Translations under genes and position numbers: made by a program | Origin: Perognathus longimembris pacificus | Taxonomy: Eukaryota > Chordata > Mammalia > Rodentia > Heteromyidae | Length of the DNA: 64,000 nucleotides | Direction of reading: 5' to 3' | NCBI RefSeq assembly: GCF_023159225.1 | Contig: NC_063167.1 | Span: forward strand, 75,809,298 to 75,873,297 | Part shown: in pieces, positions 32,998-64,000 of the stretch | Layout: every line of letters starts with the position of its first letter | Numbering within the stretch: position 1 is the stretch's first letter | Notes under the pieces: generated by a model | What the model was told of the DNA's origin: nothing | The model's input: only the letters and a program-made list of their open reading frames with translations | Databases searched by the model: none

Positions 32998-33420
32998 CTC
33001 ACAGACTTTCCTGCTCAGGCTGGCTTCAAACCAAGATCCTCAGACCTCAGCCTCCTGAGTAGTTATGATTACAAGTGTGAGCCACTAGCACTTGGCCTTC
33101 CTTTCTGTCTTTTCTTTCTTTCCCTCTTTCTTCTTTTCTTTCCTTTCTCTCTTCCTTCTTCCCTCCTGCCTTCCTCTCTTTCTTTTTTGGTGTTGGTCCT
33201 GGGGTTTGAACTCAAAGCTTCAGGACTGTCCTTGAGAGTATTTGTTCACGGCTAGTGCACTACTACTTGAGCCACAGTTCCACTTCTGGCTTTTGGAGTT
33301 AATTGGAGATAAGAATTTCATGGGCTTTCCTGCCTGGGCTGCCTTCAAACCACAGTCCTCAAATCTCAACCTCCTGAGTAGTTAGGATTACAGGCATGAG
33401 CCACCAGAGCCTGGCTGGGC
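32998..33420 (-). repeat. Two B1-like/Geo SINEs, reverse
   Basis: A left part only at 32998-33098, joined to a (GA)n run, and a full copy at 33190-33417 (TGGTGTTGGTCCTGGGGTTT to CACCAGAGCCTGGCTGGG), separated by a pyrimidine-rich stretch. Confidence 0.82.
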
Positions 33421-33892
33421 CTTTCTTTCTTTTATTTCCTTTCTTCCTTTTCTTTTTGAGACATCTCACTACTTAGCCTAGGCTGGCCTCAAACTTTACC
33501 ATCCTACTATCTCAGCCTCCCAGTGTTGGGATTGCAGGTGGGTACCACCTTTCCTAGCTGTCAACACCTCCCATTCTTCCTGTGCTTCTATAACAAAACC
33601 CTGGTTTTCTCACCCTGCCCCCACCCCGCCCCAATTCTCCCTCTGAGCCTGAGTCTTGAATTCAAGGCCTAGGAGCTAGGCTTTTTTTTCTTTTCTTTCA
33701 GAGACTAGAACTCTATAGCTGACTGCTCATTGGTTGGTGCTCTACCAACTGAGTCATGCCTCCAACCCCAAAGCGTTGCCCCCCCTTTCTCTCTCTCCTC
33801 TCTCTCTTTCACTGGACTTTAAAAAAAAGGAAGATATCAAACGTGACTAAGGTGTTTGGTGTTACTTGCTCTGTACCAAATGTATTTTCTTT

Positions 33893-34107
33893 TTTTTTTT
33901 TTTTTTTTTTTTTTGGCCAGTCCTGGGCCTTGGACTCAGGGCCTGAGCACTGTCCCTGGCTTCTTCCCGCTCAAGGCTAGCACTCCGCCACTTGAGCCAC
34001 AGCGCCCCTTCTGGCCGTTTTCTGTATATGTGGTGCTGGGGAATCGAACCTAGGGCCTCGTGTATCCGAGGCAGGCACTCTTGCCACTAGGCTATATCCC
34101 CAGCCCC
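33893..34107 (-). repeat. IDL-Geo SINE, reverse, with TSD
   Basis: TSD TGTATTTTCTTT at 33881-33892 and 34108-34119; it lies about 1.3 kb upstream of RPL5. Confidence 0.92.
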
Positions 34108-34399
34108 TGTATTTTCTTTATTTTTTCCTGTCCACTCCATCAGAGCTCCTGGGGTCATTGTGTGCACCACACACTCAGGGTGATGGTCATGATGTCCAAT
34201 TCTAAATGCCATTCAGATGATTCCTTTAAATACAGACTCCCCAAGATGCTGAGCTAGAGCAAAGTGCCTCACAGAATGACTCACAGACCTGTCCTTTGAG
34301 GTTGTCTGCAACAGACATAATTACACCTTTGTGTTTGCAATGTTTCCTTGAAGAAGCTGGCCTTATTGTAATAAGCTAAATGTTTATTGCCGAAGAACT

Positions 34400-34622
34400 T
34401 GAGGAGCTTTTTCATTTCTGAGGCCGGGGCTCTCTACCCTTGAGCTTTTGTGCTCCAGGCTAGTGCACTATTGCTTGAGCCACAGCTCCACTTCTGGCTT
34501 TTTGGTGGTTCATTACAGATGAATCTCATGAACTTTCCTACCTGGGCTGGCTTGGAACCCTGATCCTCAGATCTCAGGCTAAGTAGCGAGGAGTACAGGC
34601 ATGAACCAATCAGCACTAGGCT
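34400..34622 (-). repeat. B1-like/Geo SINE, reverse, upstream of RPL5
   Basis: AGCTTTTTCATTTCTGAGGC to ACCAATCAGCACTAGGCTTG, diverged; the nearest clear SINE to the RPL5 promoter. Confidence 0.75.
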
Positions 34623-35179
34623 TGGAGACTCCTATCTACAATTAACCACAGCAGGAAGCGAAAAAATATGGCTCAAATGGCAGTTCACAGCTGTGAGGAG
34701 AAAAGGCCAACTGAGAACTCCAGATCCTGAGTTCAAGCCGTAGGACTGGCACAAGAAAGAGAGGGAGCAGTAGCTCTTTTGCCATGTAACAAATAACAGA
34801 GTACTGAGTAATTACCTGCACTGTGCTGAGTGCTGGAAATTCAAAGATGCACCTCTGACTTTCCTGGGCGCCGAGCAGGTACGAAGGTGCCATTTGCGGG
34901 TGCTTGGATCTCTAAGGTCACCGTGGCTCCATCCCAGGTTTGGGACAAGGCTTGCTCCGGACCAACTATTTCCGGAGGTAGAGCCTTGGAGAAGGCAAGA
35001 AGGGCTCCAAGCACCAACATCATTTAACTTAAAATGTTTTTCCTGTTTAGAAAATGAGTAAGCCCACTGTGCATCACTTTTGTAATAATAATAATTTTTA
35101 AAAAGTGAATAATTTTTTTTTAAAGAAAAGGTAGTAAAATTGCCATAATGCGTCCTAGCGAAGAAAAAAGTTAACAGCG
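34623..35179. other. Unique DNA upstream of RPL5
   Basis: No SINE except weak remnants near 34640-34750. A minus-strand frame at 34841-35023 begins MMLVLGALLAFSKALPPEIV; I do not recognise it. Confidence 0.4.
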
Positions 35180-35385
35180 AAAGCCCACCTCAACCTGGCC
35201 TGCTTCTCTCTGCGCATCCTGGTCGGCGCTTGGGCCCACTGGATCGAACTCCAGGGTTAATATGTTCTTAACAGGTAAAGGCGGGCATGCACCCTCCAAC
35301 CAGCAGGGGGCGGCAGGCTGCGCACCGCGCGCCCAGCGCCCGCTCTCTTCCCGGCGTCGCTGGCGTACTACGCGGCGATACATAC

Positions 35386-35397
35386 TGCGCATGCGCA
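35386..35397. promoter_or_regulatory. NRF1-type palindrome in RPL5 promoter
   Basis: TGCGCATGCGCA is a perfect match to the palindromic NRF1 consensus, about 11 bp upstream of the start tract. Binding is inferred from the motif only. Confidence 0.6.
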
Positions 35398-35409
35398 GGG
35401 GCTCCGGCC

Positions 35410-45560
<10,151 letters not shown>

Positions 45561-46917
45561 TCTGTGTTAAGCTCTTGTTATGAAACTGTAGGAAACAACC
45601 CTCAAGTATAAAGGCAAAGGACTTGACCATTTTTTCCAAGACTCAACTATAGTTTTTTTTTTATGTGATGTTTGTTTTTATTATTGTTTGCCTGTACTGG
45701 TACTTCAATTGGGGCCTGGCACTTTCTTAGTTTTTTAACTCAAAGCTAGCACTCTACCACTTATGCTATATCTTCACTTCTGGCTTTTTGCTGCTTAACT
45801 GGACTTTCCTGATCCTTATTTGTATGGCAGCCTCCTGAATAGCACAAGCCACCAGCAGAGGTTTTAAAAAAAGATAATGACTGTGAAATTGTGTGTTGTA
45901 CAGCTCTCTAGGAATACAGCAAGCAACAGGCCGACAATTAGCAGGGATTTCATCCATTTATTATAACCAGTGGGAAGGTACCTTAAAGTAAATAGTCTTA
46001 AATAAACTGGTGTGCTAATGGTTTTGAATTTTGCAGAAATACTGAGACTTCCTTCAAAAGAATTGTTTAACTTTAGGGGATGTTAAAAGGTAAGCCTATG
46101 CCATATGAAAGTAACATAAAAAGCTCAAATAGTAAATCTTGCATATCAAACTGTTGTGAGGGAAAACATTGGGTAAGTTCATTTGCCTCTGTAAGAAATA
46201 GCCCTTTGGCCCGCTTAGGAAAAACTTATGGAACAGATTCCCATGATACATTTCAGCCTTTTAAATATATATACATATATATATATATATATTTTCAGCT
46301 TTGTTTTTAGTGGTCTCACTTTCTCCATGGCTCAAATTCAGAGTATGGATCTTGTCTGAGTTTGGCCTTAAGATGTCAGGTTATTTTACTTTGCACTGAT
46401 GGAGCTTCAGACTTCGCACTGAGCCACATCTTCAGTCCAAGGAAATCAGTGGAGGTTTGGTTGGAGCTAATAAACAATGCTATTGACCCAACATCCATTT
46501 TATAAAGGAGTAATTTTAATTTATCTGTTTTGCAGTCTTAATTTGTGTTATGTGCAAACTTTACCATGCTAACACATAAATTTATGAATACACTTTCCTT
46601 AACAGCAGCTTCGATGCAAACAATGTTTCCAGCAATGGGTATTTTGGCTAACAAATCTACCAAACACTCACTGTTTATGGAATGATCGGCTTCTCACAGT
46701 ATTTTAAGTACACAGAGAATGTACTTGTGAAATGTAATAGAGCTTCCTTCGGGAAGGACAGGAATGAAGTCTTTTGAGACACGTTGATCCAGCCACTACT
46801 TCCAGTCACATGCATTGATGACTTCACAGGCTAGAAGAGGGATCATAAGTCAGAAACCATTGTTTCAGATGCTTAAAAGTTGTTCAGGACTTCTAAGTTT
46901 CCTACAATCTGAATTAG
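45561..46917 (-). other. Probable DIPK1A 3' UTR and short RPL5/DIPK1A intergenic gap
   Basis: Mostly unique, AT-rich DNA between the RPL5 poly(A) site and the DIPK1A stop. It contains a short reverse SINE-like remnant (about 45690-45860) and an AT dinucleotide run near 46265-46291. The UTR extent is inferred. Confidence 0.5.
45957..45962 (-). terminator. DIPK1A: Candidate DIPK1A polyadenylation signal
   Basis: AATAAA on the minus strand, about 955 nt past the DIPK1A stop. A second AATAAA is at 45677-45682. Which one is used cannot be told from sequence; use of either would leave the two convergent 3' ends only about 100-400 bp apart. Confidence 0.45.
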
Positions 46918-59549
<12,632 letters not shown>

Positions 59550-60191
59550 TCACTCATTCAGCACCACTTTGTCACAATCCTTCATCTGGAGTAATGTACA
59601 CACACTTCAGTCCGTGTCCCTGGAGTAACCAGTATGCACACGGCAGCTCTAGGACAAAGTGCACTTTCACAGATTCAAACCACATCTGCCTTAGAATAGG
59701 AAGACCCATGGTTCTGCCAAGGAAAAACAGGGAACAAAGTATTCTCTAAGTTGTGTAATCTTTCAAGTATATCACCATCAAAAGATACTTATTAAACACA
59801 AGCATGTGCACTGTGCTATAGTGTAAGAGCAGATAACAAGAGGCACAACTGTCACTTATTAGAAGTTTACAAATACTGTTTCAGATAATCATGATTAAGT
59901 ATTTGTGAAGAAAAGCCAGAGTGGTAGATGTCTATAATCTTAGCTACAAGGGAGGCAGAAATTTTAAGAATTCCAATTCAGGGCAGTCCAGGCGAGGGTT
60001 AGAGAGACCCTATCTCAAGCTACAAGTCAGGTATAGGAGTGCACACTATTATCCCAGGATTGAGGAAGGCATAGGTAGGAGATTGGCCCTGGGGGGGGGG
60101 GGAATGTAAGACCCTACCTTAAAAGAGAGAGACAGAGAGAGAGAAAGAGAGAGAACACGAATGAACAGGGGCCATTGCCTCATTCCTATAA

Positions 60192-60396
60192 TTTTTTTTT
60201 GGGGGGGGGCCAGTCCTGGGGCTTGGACTCAGGGCCTGAGCACTGTCCCTGGCTTCTTTTTGCTCAAGGCTAGCACTCTACCTCTTGAGCCACTGCACCA
60301 CTTCCGGCTTTTCTGTTTATGTGGTGCTGAGGAATTGAACCCAGGGCTTCATGTATTCTAGGTAAGTACTCTACTTCTAAGCCACATTCTCAGCCC
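60192..60396 (-). repeat. IDL-Geo SINE, reverse
   Basis: GGGGGGGGCCAGTCCTGGGG to CACATTCTCAGCCCC, with a G-run instead of a pure T-run at its tail side. Confidence 0.88.
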
Positions 60397-60620
60397 CAGG
60401 CTGAGATCTTAAGATTATAGTTCAAAATCAATCTGGTCAGCAAAGTCCATGAGACTTTTATATATCCAATTAAGCATGCATGCTCCCACACACACACAGA
60501 AATGGAGCTGTGGCTCAAGTGATAGAGTGATAGCCTGGAGCACAAATGCTCAGAGACAGGGCAGAGGCCCTAAGTTCAAACCCCAGGACCAACACACATT
60601 CACAAAAAAAAGAGTGAAGC

Positions 60621-60827
60621 GGGCTGGGGATATGGCCTAGTGGCAAGAGTGCTTGCCTCATATACATGAAGCCCTGGGTTCGATTCCCCAGCACCACATA
60701 TACAGAAAATGGCCAGAAGTGGCGCTGTGGCTCAAGTGGCAGAGTGCTAGCCTTGAGCAAGAAGAAGCCAGGGACAGTGCTCAGGCCCCGAGTCCAAGGC
60801 CCAGGACTGGCAAAAAAAAAAAAAAAA
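60621..60827 (+). repeat. IDL-Geo SINE with TSD
   Basis: TSD AAAAGAGTGAAGC at 60608-60620 and 60828-60840. Confidence 0.93.
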
Positions 60828-60855
60828 AAAAGAGTGAAGCAAAATGGCTGAGAGG

Positions 60856-61070
60856 GACTGGGAGGGGCTTAGCAACAGAGTGCTTGCCTAGCATGCACGA
60901 AGCCCTGGGTTCAATTCCTCAGCACCACATAATCAGAAAAAGCTGAAAATGGCACTGTGGCTCAAGTGCTAGAGTGTTAGCCTTGAGCAAAAAGAAGCCA
61001 GGGACAGTGCTCAGGCCCCAAGTGCAAGCCCCAGGACTGGCAAAACAAAAACAAAAACAAAAACAAAAAC
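60856..61070 (+). repeat. IDL-Geo SINE
   Basis: GGACTGGGAGGGGCTTAGC to CCAGGACTGGC. The tail has become (AAAAAC)n. Confidence 0.88.
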
Positions 61071-62510
61071 AGGCTGGCTTAAGTAGCAGGATTAAATCCC
61101 TAGTGCCAGAAAAAAAGAGTAAGAACTGATCTGGCTATGTGTCTAATATCTCTTGGACAACCAGAATAAGAAATCAAACTCTACAGTCATTCCTATATTC
61201 TTACTGTATTCTCCAGGTTCCTTCTGTTTAATCACCTACCTGTTTCACCTACTAGATACTGTGGAAACTGAGGAGAAAGTCACAACTATGAGATGAGAAA
61301 TGGAGAGGAAGAATTAAGCTATATTAATAATACATTACTCCTTGCATGTGTTGATGGTAAGCCACACCACAGGATGCTCTTTGCATTGTTTTGCTCCAGG
61401 GCTGAAACTTAGGTTGGTTGGTGCCTTTTCTCCATCAACCACATATCAACCAACTCAATCTTCAAAAGTGGTATGTGGTTAACATAAATGGACATTTATT
61501 TTCTGAGTCTGAAGCTCCAGTGGTCTGACACAAACAGAGGACAGAGGACTATGGAGAGAACTGAGCAAACACATTAAAAAGATATACAAACAAGGAAACA
61601 CTAGTTCTGCTTGTGCAGTCCCAAGCCAGTTTCTCACACTGGCAAACAGTGGGATTCTGTGAGCACTGAGAACATGCAAAGAAAGCAGAGAGAGCCCTAA
61701 GTGCACCTGCAGAAGCAATGAGTGCACAGGAAAAAGAGGCTCAGGAAATAGCGAGTTCTTTTGGCTCTCTTTGCTGTTCAGATATCTGTTTTTGTGTGGT
61801 TAACAGATGGTGACTCCCGGTACCAAAATCTCAGGACAGTGAATGCAGTAACATGATTAAGTCCTTGAGGTTTATTATTAAAATTTAAAAGGGCCTTTAA
61901 TGTAACATTTTTGTACTGTCCTAAATGAATTCATTAAAAATGCAGACAGAATTCCACATAAAATCATGTAAATGATAATGAGATACATGCTAAGGGATTT
62001 GCTTGAAAGAGTTTTTTTTTTTTTGGTAGGTCGTGGGGCTTGAACTCTGAGTCTGGGCGCTGTCCCTGAGCTCTTCAGCTCAAGATTAGCGCTCTACCAC
62101 TTGAGCCACAGCGCCACTTCCTGAAAGAGTTTTAAAGTTACCTAGCCCTAACATGAGATCTGGTCTTCAGACATAATCTACTATGTAATAGTATTATGAA
62201 AATAAATGACACAGTGCCTGGAGGACACAGCACACTGCTGGGTACACAATAAATAGTCATTTTTGCAAGTCACCGAGCAAGAGGCCAACAAAGCTGTCAT
62301 TGGTCACTATCTTCTTTCTCGACTTGACAAAAAGAAATCTGAATCTGATCAAGTCTTTCCTGCAATTCCTGGTTTACAGGAAGGGGCAGAGTCAGGCCAA
62401 GGAACAAAAGGGACACGGTGAAGCCGATGCTGGGCTGTGGGGCACACTGCAACAAAAACAGCCCTGTCAGCCCTGTCTCTTCAACAGGTAAAGTATAAGG
62501 GGAAATCACA
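61071..62510. other. DIPK1A intron 1, mostly unique
   Basis: Only a short reverse SINE end (62025-62125) is clear. A minus-strand frame at 62297-62509 is discussed in findings. 63115-64000 is also unique with no gene recognised. Confidence 0.45.
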
Positions 62511-62520
62511 GCAGAAACTT

Positions 62521-62723
62521 TTTGTTTTTTGCCAGTCCTGGGGCTTGAACTCAGGTCCTGAGCACTGCCCCTGGCTTCTTTTTGCTCAAGGCTAGCACTC
62601 TACCTCTTGAGCCACAGCACCACTTCTGTCTTTTTCTGTTTATGTTGTGCTGAGGAATAGAACTCAGGGCCTCATGCATGCTAGGCAAGCAAGCACTCTA
62701 TTGCTAAGCCACATTCTCAGTCC
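62521..62723 (-). repeat. IDL-Geo SINE, reverse, with likely TSD
   Basis: Flanked by GAAACTTTTT (62513-62522) and GAAACTTTTT (62727-62736). Confidence 0.9.
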
Positions 62724-62734
62724 TGAGAAACTTT

Positions 62735-62965
62735 TTTTTTTTTTGTAGTGGGGCTTGAACTCAGTTGGAAACTGTCCCTGAGGTTTTTTGCTCAAGACTA
62801 GCACTCTACCACTTTGAGCCACAGGGCCACTTCCAGTTTTCTGGTGGTTAGTTGGTGACAAGAGCCTCATAGCCTCTCCTGCTTGGTCTGGCTTTGAACC
62901 TTGATCGTCAGATCTCAGCCTCATGAATAGTTAGGATTACAGGTGTGAGTCACTGGTGCCTAGCT
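62735..62965 (-). repeat. B1-like/Geo SINE, reverse
   Basis: TTTTTGTAGTGGGGCTTGAA to GTCACTGGTGCCTAGCTAG; a short Geo-end fragment of the same type lies at 62025-62125. Confidence 0.83.
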
Positions 62966-62999
62966 AGCAGAAATTTGTAGGTTAGAAAATAATTACAAA

Positions 63000-63114
63000 G
63001 GGGGAAATGAGGGAGGAGGTAACAAGTAGAACAAGAAATGTACTCACTGCCTTTCCTATGAATCTGTAACCCCTCTGTACCACACTTTGACAATAAAGAA
63101 AAAAAAATAGTTTC
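63000..63114 (+). mobile_element. Very short L1 3'-tip insertion with TSD
   Basis: Only about 115 bp (GAGGGAGGAGGTAACAAG to GACAATAAAGAAAAAAAA). It is flanked by AAATAATTACAAA (62987-62999) and AAATAATTATAAA (63115-63127), one mismatch. It inserted just beyond the SINE at 62735-62965. Confidence 0.8.
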
Positions 63115-64000
63115 AAATAATTATAAAATGTAAAGCTTTTTGGTGTTGTGATCAAATAAAAACTGTAATAAATATAAAGCAAATTTGAGGCATGATAGGA
63201 AACATGAGGATATGAAAAGATTATTTCTGAGGTATGGGAATGGTTCTGTGGTAATATTACATGTTTTGACTCCTTCTCTTCCTCCAGTGAGCTACATTTT
63301 TCTGCTTCCTCTGACATAAATTGAACAACACCCTGTGAGTGACTTGTCCGGTAAGTGCCAAGATTTTTGCAGAGGAAGTTAGATTAATGATGAATGATGC
63401 TCCTGGCACTTTGTAGAGTGCTCGGCCTCATCTGCTGTAGATACAATGACAAAGGAAGAGCACCCAGTTTTACTCCAGCATGCCATGGGAAATGGCTGTG
63501 GTGTGGGGGAAACACAAAACAGTATAAAGACCTTCATATGTCCTTTAAGATCTGCAGATTCTGTAGCCTTACATCTTAAAATGACTAAAGAAGAAAAAAA
63601 ACCAGCCATAAATTACATCTGTAACTATTACCTAATTTTATTTCCCCAGGATGTCACTGGCTAAAATGTTTCTAGTGGTCTGTTCTATACCAAAGGTAAT
63701 CTAGTCTTTGGTTACCAAATGTGGTCTGACATACTTGTTTATATTAAACTGTCTAAAATTACTGCCTAGCAGCTTCTTTACTCTGCTGATTTTGTGCCTG
63801 GATACAAAAGGAACATTGCTTTATTCCCAAATTATGCTCCCCCAAATCATGACAATAGTTTCAGTAAATCTGCTAGATCAGTAATTGTCAACTGGAGTCA
63901 ATTATGTCTCCTAAGTGCACACATGGCCATGTCTGGAGACAATTTTGTTTTTGTAACTGGGGATTACTACTGGAATCTTGTGCCTAGAGGCAGGAGACAC

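Overview
The window is mammalian nuclear DNA, most likely from a rodent of the superfamily Geomyoidea (kangaroo rats, pocket mice, pocket gophers). The basis is dozens of copies of a dimeric SINE whose left half is an ID-like (tRNA-Ala-derived) monomer and whose right half is the Geo monomer, an arrangement described as IDL-Geo and restricted to that group. There are no bacterial, plasmid, phage or CRISPR features. The genes are spliced, and most open frames in six-frame translation are reverse or forward readings of SINEs.

Layout. Positions 1-14,560 are SINE-rich DNA with L1 tails and microsatellites and no recognisable coding exon. A CpG island lies at about 14,560-15,700, with two good minus-strand splice donors. 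From remembered gene order it is probably the 5' end of EVI5, which lies upstream of RPL5 in human. Positions 15,700-35,180 are again SINE/L1-rich, with one composite L1 fragment (19,734-21,640) carrying four SINE insertions. A second CpG island (35,180-36,060) is the promoter of RPL5. RPL5 is complete on the + strand (8 exons, 297 codons plus stop, every exon joined in frame by GT-AG introns) and hosts SNORD21 in intron 5 and SNORA66 in intron 7. DIPK1A (FAM69A) lies tail-to-tail with RPL5 on the - strand. Coding exons 2-5 (410 of about 428 residues) are at 46,918-59,525, and exon 1 is not in the window. DIPK1A intron 2 contains a decayed, 5'-truncated processed copy of asparagine synthetase (ASNS) on the - strand. 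The rest, to 64,000, is DIPK1A intron 1.

How the parts relate. RPL5 makes ribosomal protein uL18, which carries 5S rRNA into the 60S subunit. Its introns supply two guide RNAs for rRNA modification, so this one transcription unit serves ribosome assembly in several ways. DIPK1A is an ER-membrane kinase-like protein and has no functional link to RPL5 that I can see; the two are simply neighbours with close 3' ends.

I see no undescribed genetic system. The observations most worth checking concern retroposon biology: a two-headed SINE system sharing one right monomer, a 33-nt SINE stub with target-site duplications, a SINE whose target-site duplication copies the probable branch point of an RPL5 intron, a 41-bp inverted repeat beside a DIPK1A exon, and a duplication between two CA tracts. 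Repeat limits are accurate to about 10 bases unless target-site duplications (TSDs) are given.
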